A stretch of DNA of 64,000 nt from Orychophragmus violaceus (GCA_030180135.1 CM058234.1:33452766-33516765), one strand, 5' to 3'. Positions 44,611 through 58,034 are shown, numbered from the stretch's first letter. Made by a program: numbers and translations. Notes: generated by a model from the letters alone, not told the origin.

Positions 44611-45070
44611 CATATTAAAAACATTTTCTTGATGTATCCTATTCGGAATATAAAGTTGGATGTGAGAAAATATCCTAAACCAAAAATAAAATAAACGTTT
44701 AATTTGGTAAACAACAACTTCATTGTTTCATTATTCCAACCTAATGAAATGCCCAATCACTCATGTTGCCCAAAAATTCCTTGTTCCCTGTAAAAATATT
44801 AAAAAATCTTGTTTATTTTTATGCAACATCTCTCGCATATAGCGCATTGTCCAATTATTAACTAATTCTTGGAAATTCCAACTTATAATCTACATTTTGG
44901 AAAATATACATTGATCTAAACCATTTGGAATATACATTTGGATGTGGGGTATCCATCTACAATAGTAAATTGATGAAGAATACACTTAAAGTATTTTATA
45001 AACGAATTCGTGCCCAAAACTTCAGACCACCATAACAACCTTAAATTATTTCCTATATAAATAAATCGGC
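44611..45070. other. AT-rich spacer including a diverged duplication
   Basis: 44831-44955 resembles the sequence around the retroposon 1 target (43550-43604 continuing at 44598-44680): both contain TTGTCCAA, AACTTATAATC and ATACATTTGGATGTG-like words. This points to an older tandem duplication of about 150 bases. No gene. Confidence 0.5.
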
Positions 45071-45087
45071 ATGATATTAATTGATTT

Positions 45088-46076
45088 TTTTTTTTTTTTT
45101 AATATAATATATTTATATTTAATAAAAAGACTTTTACATCCCGAATTAAATCGGTCACCAGATCGAGATTTACACAAGCCGGCCACCGGATAAAATTCCG
45201 GCCGTTAATCAGTAACCGGAGTTAGCTACCACTACTATAGGCTAAGAGGTCAAGAGAAATCTGAGAATCTAGGGTGGGAAAAAGACTAAGGAGCCAAAGC
45301 CCCAAATCACCGGCGGTCCGAGCATTCGCTCCGCCCACGGCGAATCTGGATTCGCGTTTGCCGGTTGGACCGTAACCGGTTTCCAAAACCACAGACCACG
45401 CCGCTTCCTGAGACCCTGCTCCCGGCTTGTCCCGCGGCCACGTAAATCCGCCGCCTCAACCGAAGCAGCCGACCCTAGCCTCATCCTCCTCCACCTCCGC
45501 CGCAATCTCGCTTCAACTCCAAATTACCCACAGCCGCGCCTACCAAAACACCTCGATCCGTTCAATCTCCACCTCCGCGGGCATGCAACCGACCGCCTTC
45601 CGGAGACCCGCCATCTCTTTCCGAGTCTTCGCCGCCGCTTCGATTTCCTTTGACAAAGACACAAACCCACCAATCGACAAGCTAAGCCGCCTCTCTAAGC
45701 TTCGGGTAGAGCTCCGTGACACCGGTTAGATCTCCCCGCCGTCCTCCAACGGAGTCTCACACCCCTTCGTCACATCGCCGACCCCAAAGCCTTGGAGCTT
45801 CCGCGACGACTTCACCTTCGGAGTTCCCGCCACTGTGCCTCGGAGAGGAGATGGATGCTTCCGGCGCCGACTTCCTTATCTCGATCCGTCCCTGTATCAC
45901 CGGAGTCTAGCTAGGACCGGGAGGCCTTTCCTTCTGACGACGAAGATCCGCCGCCTCTGGAAAAGCCTCGATGCTTCGAATCGCCTTTGAGGAGACCTAG
46001 AGAGAAAAAGATTTAGTCGCGTGCGTCTCAAACGCCTTTGAGAAAAGTCAATACTTTGTTTTTCTTAACTAATCTT
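45088..46076 (-). mobile_element. Poly(A)-tailed retroposon 2
   Basis: A duplication of about 17 bases (ATGATATTAATTGATTT) flanks the insert at 45071-45087 and 46077-46093, and a T-run on the plus strand at its left end is the poly(A) tail of a minus-strand copy. It is about 989 bases and GC-rich from 45180 to 46010. The minus-strand frame 45722-45540 (SLSIGGFVSLSKEIEAAAKT) has no recognised family. The GC-rich start and AT-rich tail suggest a 5'-complete but internally shortened LINE or a processed transcript. Confidence 0.75.
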
Positions 46077-46093
46077 ATGATATTAATTGATTT

Positions 46094-46990
46094 GAGAACC
46101 ATAATTCACATACCATCGGATTTAATGAAATCCATTTATCTATGTTAAAGTAGCTATAAGCCCATTTATTCGAGTCCATAACATAACATTGACCTTTCTT
46201 TTTTCTAACTTTGTAGCATAATGGGAATGCATTAAGTTCAAAGTTTCCTGATTCCATAACAATAGAAACAGTCCCTGACTTCGCAGATCATCTTCCATAC
46301 TCACGTGGTCCAATTTCACAAGCTCTGCTACCATATTCATTACCAACACAACTTTTGTGATATTACCTAAAGAATAAATTCCCTTTCTTAGCTTAATTAA
46401 TCGGAGCCAATCATTGATTGTTCCATTGGTCAATCTATTAATTAACAAATGATATGGTCTTCCGATTGACCTTGGAAAACCTTCCGGCTTGATTTTCCTA
46501 TTAACTATTCCTCAGTCTCGTATTTGATTCTCCCAGATATTTCCATATACCCAAAAAGCTTTGTACAATATTGGGTATTATTTTCTTATGACCATGGTAG
46601 GAAGTCTCTTTAGAAGCATCCCAGCCAAATCGCTTGAGTTATCTCTGTTGCTTTTCTGTCACACCCTGATATCTTGTCCTCTCTTACTCCACATCCAATA
46701 AATATACAAATAGTGTTGCCACTAATGTTATCCCAATGTTTTCCTTGCCATTGATATGAATCCTTCGGTAGTATGATAATCAATAAAAAATTACTATCCA
46801 CCACCATCTTGTAATTCCAGCCACCTTTGACCAAGCAAAACAAAAATCAACTTATTTTATTCGAGATTATACCTCGCTCCGTCCAGAAGTCAACAACAAC
46901 CTTATATTTAGAAAAAAATATCACGGTACAGCCGCATTCCAACCGAAACAAAAAAGCCAACATAGGCTATGAAATAACAAAAAACACAAC
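46094..46990 (-). other. Unrecognised decayed sequence
   Basis: Several minus-strand open pieces (46843-46610, 46448-46140, 46257-46075) look like parts of a decayed coding region, in shifting frames. I cannot assign a family. It lies where the middle exons of the tryptophan synthase pseudogene would be expected, but does not match them. Confidence 0.3.
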
Positions 46991-46995
46991 AATTC

Positions 46996-47447
46996 TGTTA
47001 AACCCTAAGCTCGATCTAACTTTGATTAGCGATTAGAACTTGAGAAAGAATGATGCAAGACACAAAGCGATTGTTTACCCGGTGTTCACCACAGCACTCA
47101 ACTTGAATGGCTGCTATATTCACTGGGGCTGACTATGTCAGCAATCCACTAGACTTAGCTCAAGTTCGAGCTTCTTGATCTCTCTCTACAATGGTGTCTC
47201 TCTCTCTCTCTAATCAGTTACAACAACTTAACCCTGATCAAAGAAGAAGAAGAACCTCGCTCTCTCTCACTCTTCAAAGAAGATAACAAGAAGAAATATA
47301 CAACTTTATAACTGAGCTGTTTACACTTAAGAGAACACGTGATACTCACATGTTTGGATCCGACTTCTAAAGTCAAAACCCTCTTCTTCCTTGAGAGACT
47401 CCTAGACACTTAGAGAGATCAGCTGGATAAATGGACACAGACTTACA
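46996..47447 (-). repeat. COPIA-F 3' LTR
   Basis: 452 bases. The adjoining purine-rich stretch on the minus strand is AAGGTGGAGAAT. Confidence 0.9.
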
Positions 47448-48984
47448 ATTCTCCACCTTGTCCTTTTATCCCAACTTCAGTGGCTCTCAGATTCCACATC
47501 TGATATCTTATGAACATTCTTGTTAAACTTCCTGCAACTATTTGCACTTAACTGCTCCTTCCTGCAGTTACCTGAAAACACTTCTTCCAGCTTCATATCT
47601 TCTGAGAAACACTTCTCTCAGCCTTGTAGTCCTGAGTAAACCCACTCAGCTGTGTGCCCCGAGCTCCACCTTGCTCAGTGCTCTGTAACTCTTAAGAGTT
47701 CTAACGCGTCTTTGAACTTTCCAATAGGTAGACTCTTTGTGAATATATCAGCTGGATTGTACACTGTGGATATCTTCAAAACTTTGACAATACCATCACT
47801 TATTAGATCTCTGATGAAATGATATTTGATCGTCACATGTTTGGTTCTCTCATGATGTACTGCATTCTTGGCTAATGAAATTGCACTCTGAGAATCACAA
47901 TGAATGTCCACAGTTTCTTGATAGAATCCTAACTCATTCACAAAACCCCTTAACCAAACTGCTTCCTTTGCTGCAATAGACAAAGCTATGTATTCAGCTT
48001 CAGTAGTTGAGAGAGCTACCACCTTTTGGAGACTTGATCTCCAACTTATCACCTTTCCCCCATCAGTAAACACTAGACCTGATAAGGAACGTCTTCTGTC
48101 GAGGTCTGCTGCGTAGTCAGCATCACAGTAGCCTCTGATCATGAGCTCTCCGTCCCTTCTGTAGCATAATTTGACCTTAGATGTTCCTCTGATGTATCTA
48201 AGGATCCACTTGACTGCCTGCCAGTGATCCTTTAATGGAGCACTCATAAATCTGCAAACCAGACCTACAGCATATGCAAGATCAGGTCGAGTCCCAACCA
48301 TTGCATACATAAGACTCCCTACAGCACTCTGATATGGAACTGTCTTCATCCTGTCTACCTGCTCAATCTTTTCTTTGTCTGTTGCTGATTTCAGTTTGAA
48401 GTGAACCCCTAGAGGAGTTGCAACCTGTTTGGATTTATCCATTCCAAAGTTACTGAGAACCTTAAGCAAATAACTTTCCTGTGAAACTGTCAATGTTCCT
48501 TTTGATCGATCTCTAACAATCTCCATTCCCAATATCTTCTTGGCGTCCCCTAGATCCTTCATGTCGAACTCAGCATTCAACAGGCTTTTGAGACTAGTTA
48601 CCAGTTTCTTATTCTTAGCTGCAATCAGAATATCGTCCACATATAGTAACAAATATATGTATCCTTCTTTATCTAGCTCTTTGTAGTAAACGCAGACATC
48701 ATAGTCACTCCTTCTAAACCATTCTTCAGCATAAAGTCATCAAACCTAGTATTCCACTGTCTAGGAGATTTTTTAAGGCCGTATAGAGATCTTTTAAGTA
48801 AGCATACCTTCTCTGGATGCTTCTTGTCCACATATCCTTCAGGTTGCTCCATGTATATCACCTCACACTACAAGAAAAATCAACATTCATAGCACACGAT
48901 ACAAGCTATCGTATGTAATAGATAGCGTTTCCACAAACGCTCTGACAGCGGCAGCTATAATATTATTATTATTATTATTATATA

Positions 48985-50429
48985 TATATTTTTTTGTATC
49001 AATTAGATTTATAAGAAAAAAATTATATTTAAAATTTGGATTAGAATATAAATTTATTAATAACCCAAAACATGGTTTACATCAACATTGTTTAGGAAAA
49101 AAATCATAACAAAACAAATCTAAGTAAATATCCTCTAGCAAAAAAAAAAAAAAAAACTAACTAACTGCGTTGGAGACATAATGAGTATGAGTCTTGTCAT
49201 ACACACTTGTTGGAGACATAACCTTTGCCTGTTGCGTCTTGTTGTTGCTAACATTCAGGAGATTTTCGGTTTGGTTCTTTGCAATGAGAAGAAGGATGAT
49301 ATACAGAACCTGCACGTTTGAAAAGATTTTGCATCTAAGAAGACATGATCTCAAATGTGGATATAAAGAGTCGGTTTATAGACATTCAATCACCTCGCAA
49401 GAGACACAGCAGTAACACATAAATATGCGGTTTCCATAGTAGAGTTTGAAAAGCCAGCTTGTGCTGTCTTTCACATTCTTATGGCTGCTCTTCCCTGCTA
49501 GAAACATACTGCGAATAGAGTATTAAACGTTGCTGGTTAAAACCTGGAGAATAAAGAATATTTCAGTGCAACAAGAAAGAGTGAATTAGCGCACCTGTAC
49601 ATCTGCAGCCAATGACTAGCAATATCTAAAGCAAGCAATGAAAGGAAGACCAAGCTAGGCCTATTCCAAGATGATAGAAAAATGCATTTGATAAGGTGGA
49701 CAGCCATGGTAGAAGGAAGATAAAGAGAAATATTCTCACCTGTAAACTTGAGAGAGAATCACGAGTAGACAGGCCGTGCTAACTCTATAACAAAGCACCG
49801 CCCAAAAAAATGTCACAATTTAATAAACAGATAAGTAGGATAATCATTGCATATATATAGAAGGAAGATTCACCTATCTGTGACCATGTCGAGAACAGCT
49901 CCAAATGTTGAAACTGAGGGAAGAAAGAAGAAGAAGGAGAAGTGAGTCAAGTTCAAGCTTCTCACATATTATAGTAATGGCATGTCTTGACTTACAGAAA
50001 AAAATAGTCTATTACATTGATAGTAAACAGTAGCAACATAAAGCCCCAATCTTGTATGCAATGAAAATGTGCTTTCTAAAACACAAAACAAGAAAGTTTA
50101 CAGCAAGAGAGAAGAAGTTGTTAAACCTTAGTTGAATCTACGAGCGCACCAGCCATCCACAACATCACAACAAAAGCTGTATTGATCAAAGAAAACTCAA
50201 AATGAGAAAATCTTAATAAAAGGCAAAGAAGAAACTAGAGATTAGGTCTCACCTGAAGAAATAAAGCACCGAGAAAAGTGTTTTGTTGAAGAAACACATG
50301 ATGAAACATAACTGGTGATGAAAGTTCATGAAGTATGAAAAAAAGGTGAACCTGAAGAAAATCCATTTCGAAATTCAGCAGCTCTGTCGCCATTATAGCT
50401 TGTTTCCTCACAACTCTTCTTCCAACACT
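48985..50429. other. CACTA interior without a recognised gene
   Basis: AT-rich sequence with small exon-like pieces on the minus strand and no identified family. 50235-50429 continues the open frame of the dehydrogenase piece but no longer matches that family (LFMSVGRRVVRKQAIM). Confidence 0.4.
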
Positions 50430-50796
50430 CATGAAGAGTTGTAAGATCGCAGGAGCAACCATGGGAGCATTGACTGCAATAGCTGATAGCTCGCTTTTCA
50501 ATTCCCCTGCTACAGCCGCTGCTATCTCGATGGCTACACCTTCCTAAAGAGGTCAAGAACCCTCGTTTCTCAATCTTTTCCTCACAGAACACATCTAACG
50601 CTGCCTGTTCAAGTTTCAGAAACTCAAATGAAATCCAGTTTTGACACGAACCCAATTGAAGAAGAAACCCAAGAATTTCGAATTGTGTTTCATTCAGAAA
50701 TCCGTTTCACTTAATATTCAAAATCCACGTTTCGGAACCGCACCTGAACGAAGATTCCCGAGTCGATAGCCCTAACGAGCGCATCCTCATCGATGA
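50430..50796 (-). pseudogene. Captured 3-phosphoglycerate dehydrogenase fragment
   Basis: The active enzyme oxidises 3-phosphoglycerate to phosphohydroxypyruvate, first step of plastid serine synthesis. Two minus-strand exon pieces: 50796-50744 (VIDEDALVRAIDSGIFVQ) and 50604 to about 50430 (AALDVFCEE, then EGVAIEIAAAVAGEL and SAIAVNAPMVAP). These match the end of the catalytic/NAD domain and the start of the following domain. The intron between them keeps GT (50743-50742) and AG (50606-50605) borders, so genomic DNA was captured. A deletion removes about twenty residues between FCEE and EGVAIE and introduces a stop. The same orientation is kept in the upstream piece at 50804-51091. Confidence 0.8.
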
Positions 50797-50803
50797 CGCT
50801 GCC

Positions 50804-51091
50804 TCATGTGTATACCTCATGTGTATACTTCTTCATTGGGAGAGTGAAGGCTCTAGCTAATCTAAGATCTGCTATTTGCAGGACACCGCCATCTCCAACC
50901 AAAAAAACCGAAGCTCTCTGAGGAGCAGGAGCGACCTTAGGAACCCTAACTTGTATCGTATCCTCAACACAAACCCTTTTCAGAAACTCCTCTTTCGAAT
51001 TGGTTCCATGTAGATCCTGGAAAACCCTAGGGAGCAAAAGCAGATCCGACGGCTGCAACAAAGACGGTATTAACACACACACACACCACAA
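50804..51091 (-). pseudogene. Unidentified captured open frame in CACTA element
   Basis: An open minus-strand frame of 95 codons (…FQDLHGTNSKEEFLKRV, VEDTIQVRVPKVAPAPQ) directly precedes the dehydrogenase exons. It does not match the dehydrogenase upstream sequence, so it is probably from a second gene or from the element's own leader. I cannot name it. Confidence 0.35.
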
Positions 51092-51499
51092 TCAAAGCGC
51101 AGGGAGATCGAAGGGGGGAAAGGAAAAATCTACCGATATGCAGCAAAGAGAAGTAAAAAATGCGAAGAAATATATGTGATAAGTAAAACGAGAAGCCAAG
51201 ATTCAAGAGAGAAGTAAAAAGGATTTAACGAATTGGGGATTTTTACCTTTCAATTCTCGGGATCGATTTTGGATGTATAGGCTCAAGGTCTTTCTGTATC
51301 ACGCCAATAGATGGCATGAGCAGTTACCGCAAACCTAGCTCCAGTTTCTCACAACCGTCGAGGGCCATGGCTCCATGAAACTACCGATCGTGAGATACGG
51401 CAACGACAGCGACATCGGGGTAGGTCTTCTAGTCCGAGGCGGAAACCACAGTGAAGGTTTCTCAGACGAGAGAGAAAGAGAGCAATGAGATCGTGTTTT

Positions 51500-51633
<134 letters not shown>

Positions 51634-54600
51634 ATTGTTTTTTCTAAGGGGAAAGGTGTGAAAAAAAAAATTGAGGTTTTTATTTCTGTCTAATGCTTTA
51701 GAGTGGCAAACCAAATTTTTGGTAAGTGTTTTGGCGCTCCTGGTTAAATTAGGCTCCAAAAATTAATTTTAGTTCCCGCTTAGTAAAATTTCGGGATAAC
51801 ATTATTTAAATGCTATGGTACTGTAAAAAAAATAGTAAAATCATCTGTTATAGCATTTGCTAAAACCGTGCTATCTTAATCTGCTATCAATGCCCTTTAT
51901 TTTTGTAGTGTCATCCAAGTAACCATGTAAAAAGGCTGTTTTTACATCCATTTGTTGAAGCTCCATGTCATGGTGAACTACTGCAGATAACAACAACCTG
52001 ATAGAGACATGTTTTGCCACTGGTGAAAAGATCTCTTGATAGTCCACACCTTCCTTTTGTGAGTACCCCTTGGCAACCAGCCTGGCTTTAAACCTTGAAG
52101 CCTCTACACCACTGATTCCTGCCTTGCGTTTAAACACCCATTTGCATCCTATGGGCTTCAGTTATTTGACTCTGTCCACCAGAACCCAGGTCTTGTTCTT
52201 TTCAAGTGACTCCATTTCTTCCTTACTTGCTTTTATCCACTCATCTCTGTCTGGGTCACTCAAAGCCTCTTGAAAGCTTTGTGGTTCTGGTCTTCCTCCA
52301 TCTTCAATCATCAGATAAGCATACCGAGAAATATCATTGTCTTCATCCTCTGCATAAGTAAAGTAGTCCTTTAATCTGACTGTAAGTTTGATTTCTCTTC
52401 TGTTCCTGTCTCTGGCTATATGATGACTGTTTGGTTCATCATCTTCTGATTCAGACTCTTGCACCTGAATGTCCTATGTGGGTTCCTGTTCTGCTCCACC
52501 TTGAGTTGAGACTTCCCTATTGTTTGAATCTGCAAAATTAAAACTTAAAGGTTTGTTAGTTAATATGAATTCATTACTGGTACCTGACTTGGTCTCTGCC
52601 TTGATGTCTTTGTACATCACATCTTCTCTGAATATCACATTCCTGCAGATATTAACTTTCTTCTCTTCAAGCAACCATACTCTGAACCCTTTGACGCCAT
52701 CCGGATATCCTGTGAATATGCCTTTCTTGGCCCTTGGACTTAGTTTCCCATCATCAGTATGAACATACACCAAACATCCAAATTTCTTGAGGCCAGATAG
52801 ATCAGGAACTGCAGAGGTCCACCTTTCTTCAGGAATGTCAAAGTCTATAGCTGATGAAGGTGTTCTATTTAGAAGATACACTGAGGTTAAAACTGCTTCA
52901 GCCCAGAAACGTTGCTCTAACCCACTTTCACTAAGCATACTACGCACTTTGTTCATGATTGTCATGTTGAGTCTTTCAGCTATACCGTTTTGTTGTGGGG
53001 TATAAGTACAAGTACGATGTATGACTATGCCTTATTGTTTGCAATACCCATCAAACCTCTGATTACAGAACTCGAGTCCGTTATCTGTTTTGAGATTCTT
53101 GACTTTCCTATCTGTTTGATTCTCAACCATAACTTTCCATTCCTTGAACTTATCAAATGCTTCATCCTTTGTCTGAAGAAAATAAACCCACACCTTTCTA
53201 AGCCAATCATCAGTGAAAGATATGTAATACTGGCACCTTCCTAGACTTGTGGGAACATTAGGTGAGCCCCACAAGTCAGTGTGTATATATCCAAGCTTGT
53301 CTTTTGTTACATGACGAGCTTGACTGAACCCCACTTTGTGTGCCTTTCCTATAACACAATCCTCACAGAACTTTACTTATTTCAGCTTACTTCCATCTAG
53401 ACACCCTTTCTTTACTAAGATATCTAGAGGCTTCTGTCCAATGTGCCCCATTCGACTGTGCCAGAGACTTGTGTAATTTTCTTCTTCACTTTTATGTCCT
53501 GAGTCTCCTGACACATTGTTACAAGTGTCAGATCTATTAGCTGCTCCTTGTAGAAAGTATAGAGTGTCATTTCCTCTTCTGAAACCTTTCATTATTACAG
53601 CACAACCCTTCACAATCCTCAGACTTCCTTTAGAGCCTTTGAACTCACATCCTTTTTCTTCTAGAGTTCCCAAAGAGATTAAATTTCTACCAATGTTTGG
53701 CATATAACTTACCTCATGTAGAACAAAAGTAGACCCATCTGAGTTTGTAAACCTGACTGAACCAATACCTTTCACCTCTGCACTGGTGTTGTTAGCCATC
53801 CTCACTTTCCCAGAAGAAACATCCTTGTATTCAATGAATACGTCCTTTCTTGGTGTCATGTGGAAAGAGCATCATGTATCCATGACCCATTCATCACGTC
53901 CATTACCTTTCTCTGTGAGATTCACTTCCATAGCCACTAATCCAACTAAGTCTTGAGCATCATCCTTTGCCATGGAAGATTCTGCTTGTCCCTGAGAGTG
54001 TTTCTTGTTGTGAGATTTTCCTTTGTTCCTCTCCAACCATTTATAACACTGTTTCTTAAAGTGTCCCTCCTTCCCGCAGATCCAACATATCTTCTTTCCA
54101 TCCTTGGACTTAGACCTTGACCTATGATTGTTCTTGTTCTTACCAGAATGAGATTCCCCATTCTCAGTTCTACCTCTCACAAAATGTCCTTCTGATCCTG
54201 ACTTAGAGCTGGAGTCACTGCCTAGTTCTTTTTCCTTAGATCTTGCTGAACTAGTTACATCTTCCAGCTTAATTGCCCCTCTACTGTACTTAAGAGTTTC
54301 CTTCAATTGATCATATCTAGATGGCAGGGAATTTAGTAAAAGAATAGCTTGTACTTCCTCAGGTACCTCGATGCTTAGATGACTTAGTTCTCCTACAAGC
54401 TTCAAGAAATCATCTATGTTTTCGTCGATAGATTAATTATCCTTCATCTTGAAATTGTACAATTGCAGCTGAGCAAAGACTCTATTCGGTAAAGATTTCA
54501 GTTGATAGAGTTTCTCTAAGAGGCTCCAGGTTTCAGCTGCAGTCTTGCATCTTTCGATCTTTCTCAATACATGATATCCGACGTTGAGAAAGATCGTGTT

Positions 54601-54885
54601 CATCGCTTTTTCACATCGCTCCAGACGCTTGTCTTCGTCTTCGATGATCTTCTTCTTCCCATCAGAATCCAGTTTCTCGATCTTGGATTCATCTTGTTCC
54701 TTAATTAGAACCTTCTCCGTAAGTACATCTTTGAGTCCTGATACGCTTAGATAAGCGTACATCCTTCGCTTCCATAAAGAGAAGTCGCCGGTTCCGTCGA
54801 ACTTCTCGATCGACACCGTACCTTTCATCTTCATCAATCGCTTCACCGATCTTCCGCCTCGGATTCTTTTACCTCGAATAACGAA

Positions 54886-54897
54886 GCTCTGATACCA
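54886..54897 (-). other. COPIA-F primer binding site
   Basis: TGGTATCAGAGC on the minus strand, three bases inside the 5' LTR; complementary to initiator Met-tRNA. Confidence 0.85.
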
Positions 54898-54900
54898 ATT

Positions 54901-55356
54901 TGTTAAACCCTAAGCTCGATCTAACTTTGATTAGCGATTAGAACTTGAGAAAGAATGAAATGCAAGAAAGACACAAAGCGATTGTTTACCCGGTGTTCAC
55001 CACACCACTCAACTTGAATGGCTGCTATACTCACCGGAGCTGACTTTGTCAGCAATCCACTAGAATTAGCTCAAGCTCGAGCTTCTTGATCTCTCTCTAC
55101 AATGGTGTCTCTCTCTCTCTAATCAGTTACAACAACTTAACCCTGATCAAAGAAGAAGAAGAACCTCGCTCTTTCTCACTCTTCAAAGAAGATAACAAGA
55201 AGAAATATACAGCTTTATAACTGAGCTGTTTACACTTAAGAGAACACGTGATACTCACATGTTTGGGTCCAACTTCTAAAGTCAAAACCCTCTTCTTCCT
55301 TGAGAGACTCCTAGACACTTAGAGAGATCAGCTGGATAAATGGACACAGACTTACA
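54901..55356 (-). repeat. COPIA-F 5' LTR
   Basis: 456 bases; about 97% like 46996-47447 by eye with small insertions. Confidence 0.9.
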
Positions 55357-55474
55357 AATTCGTTCTGAAAGAAGAGCAATAGACATAATGCATCTTCTCG
55401 AACTTGACCAAGCCTAAAGCTTTTTATTACCAGAAACTCAAAAACAAAATTAAAACTCCAATTCATTAAACTCA

Positions 55475-55558
55475 TTTCTCAGTTGAAGTTTGAGCCTTTC
55501 CATCCTCTACCTTTGGCTCCATGACATCTTCTTCACCTGAATCCTTATATTTCAAAAT
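55475..55558 (-). pseudogene. Acidic C-terminal tail of an unidentified gene
   Basis: Minus-strand frame SGEEDVMEPKVEDGKAQ followed shortly by a stop, then an AATAAA-containing 3' tail (55420-55440). It lies just downstream of the tryptophan synthase exons but is not part of that protein. It looks like the last exon of another gene joined by rearrangement or capture. Too short to identify. Confidence 0.35.
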
Positions 55559-55584
55559 ATGCATCCTTCAAAAAATATGTTTAC

Positions 55585-56104
55585 CAGTTCAATGTTGTTG
55601 TTAAGTGCTTCTTTTTCAGCATCTCAATTTCTTCAAGTGGACCGTCTGGAACCACAAGCCCCTATCACTGACATCTCCGATGCTGGCCATGAACTTCCCC
55701 AACCCACGCTTAAGAATCGGGTTGTAAATTGTAATACGTGAACATAAAATTCGGACAAGATAATTGTGGAACAACCTACACCAAGTCCAACAATAAGAAC
55801 ACATACAATGAAGTTTGGACGATATTTGACAGGGTACACAAAGTCACAAACACATCATTGCTTAAGAATACCAAACTCAACTTATCTAACATGTCAATGA
55901 TGTTATTAAGGTTGGTCCCCTTCTCCAAAGGTTGCATTTTGGTTGTTGGTTTTAAACCTGAATAACAGGTCCATCAGGTAAAGGGTCAGAGTAAGGAACA
56001 TCCAGTTTGATTGTGTCAGACCCACAAGCGTCAAGAACTTTCAAAGCTACTGCAGTAGTTGAGAGATCTGGATCACCAGCTATGATGTACGGTATGGATG
56101 TTAC
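55585..56104 (-). pseudogene. Tryptophan synthase alpha subunit, N-terminal/central exons (pseudogene)
   Basis: Minus-strand exon 56104-55958 encodes VTSIPYIIAGDPDLSTTAV and then DTIKLDVPYSDPLPDGPVIQ, matching the first strands of the alpha-subunit barrel. The catalytic glutamate that the family has before LGVPYSDP is here lysine (TIKLD). Then LEKGTNLNNIIDMLDK (55930-55879), an intron, and exon 55775-55585 (VVPQLSCPNFMFTYYN, NPILKRGLGKFMASIG). The exon 55775 acceptor and 55584 donor are canonical. Frameshifts occur after VIQ and within the last exon. The loop exon (TTPTTP) is not seen. The C-terminal exons lie 12 kb away at 43033-43480 in the right order and strand. Confidence 0.82.
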
Positions 56105-58030
56105 CTTCACACATACACAAATCGTAGATCAATTAACAAATATATCCAAATTTTATAGCAGATTGTATCAATATGATTGGGATTTAAGACATAATGTGCT
56201 CAATAAGCTAACATAAGCACGCATCACTCTGATAAGAATTCATTAGCAAAAAATGAGTAATAGTTTGGTTTTGTGACTATGCGTCGAAATCACTAATTCC
56301 GAACCTTATCACACTCTTTCTACGGACGATATGGAGAAATTAAGCAAAGGTAAATTTCAGGAAAAATGTTCTATACAAAAAGAGTTGACCTTGAAATCCA
56401 ATTTCCCACCATAACTGAACCATAAATAGACGGAAGACTGCAGCAGCCCGATAGCTGAAATTTTTTTTTAAAAAATTAAAAACAAATTTTTCTATGGTTG
56501 TCTGATCGTTGTTGTTGGCAGAAAATGGATGAGGAAAGGGTTTTCTGATAGCTTGTACAATTTGTTGCACCGAGCTACTTCGAAGGAAGAAACAGCGATT
56601 ATCACGGCTGATTCGTAGAGAGCTAAGCTTTGGGGAGAAGGGATGAATTTGGGTGCAGAGATTAGGTGAGTATTTATAGGGAATATTAGAAACTGATATG
56701 AGAGGGTGGAAGCGAAAGGTTATTTGATTGAATGGTGTATTTCAACTCAGCTTTAATTGGATTAGAGACGCGATTGAAGGTAATGTCGAAACTGAAATGA
56801 GAGTGAAACGCTCGATGGTCATTGTGCAGGAGATTCGACATAGATGCATGAGGGAGAGGCAACAAAGTGGAAGAAGACGAAAAGTTTCAGCTGATATGGG
56901 CTTTTTACTTTAATAGGTTAGAAGTGTTTATTTGATAAATGTATGTTTATTTAAAGGCCCAATGGTTTGGGTATGTTTATTTAAAGGCCCAATGTTTTTA
57001 AAACCAAAATTGGTGACGTGGCTTAATAATAGGAAAGACAAAGCTCCTATTATATTTAAAACTAATGTTTATGTATTTGAAATTGGCTATTACTTGATAA
57101 CAAAATACATGTTAAAATTACTATTTTAGTTAATATTTTTTTTTGGATTAAATACACAATTATTTAGGAGGTGTCTTCTCTTCTTAATATGGTTTTAGTT
57201 TAGATCCGTTTTAGAGAGACATACAGACTTACAGACTCAAACCTCCTAATCATCCAAAAATTTATTAGAATAGAATTTTTAAATTCCATTTTTTAAAATT
57301 AAATGTTCATATCAATAGTTTATATGGTCAATGCTATTACAGAGTATATTTAATATTTTTAAATTTAACTTGTATTAAACATTACATTATCGATATAAAA
57401 AAATATAAAGACTACTATCATCTTTGGATCTACATTTATACTCAAAACTATAGCTAACTGTGAATATATAAAATAAGCTAAAATAACATTAGAAAGAAGA
57501 AAACAATAATCCATTAGATCAAGAAATATTGTTCTATTGAACGGTCTAAAACATTTTTATTAGAATTGGTTTTGATAAATAATTTTTTTTTTGGTTCAAA
57601 GATATATTTGTGATAAAAATAACAATGTTATTGATGTCATATAGATATGACTCACTAAGTTACCAGTTTAAAAAACACACACAATATCATAAATCATCAA
57701 AACATTGTAAACAACTCTATAAATATATTTTAATTAACAAAATTTTATATCGAACATCATTATGCAGCTTCTATCGAACTTTTTTTTTATTTAGCTTCAT
57801 TGTCATTACTTAACAATACTTTGTTTTTTTCAACCAAAAAGCAATATTTTTTTCAAAATAATTCCCGTGAAACCCTCTCATATGACTCATCTTTTTTGAT
57901 GTATAGTACATATTCTATAACTTTAATTTTGAGGTATTTGGATTGCTAGTGATACCGTTGTTCAAATCGTTGGGGAAGGTAGATCTTTGAGATGAATTGC
58001 TACCAAGATTGTATAAGAACCTTTGGTCGA
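56105..58030. other. AT-rich DNA without a recognised gene
   Basis: 56280-56700 on the minus strand looks like a promoter and first-exon region (an open frame with no named similarity), possibly the start of the tryptophan synthase pseudogene or a fused gene. 56930-57000 has two tandem copies of GTTTATTTAAAGGCCCAATG. Beyond 57130 only AT-rich sequence is seen. Confidence 0.35.
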
Positions 58031-58034
58031 AAAC

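Noticed and set aside
46075..46843. A conserved protein-coding gene on the minus strand
   Set aside because: Pieces lie in different frames with stops and match no family I know; kept only as unrecognised sequence.
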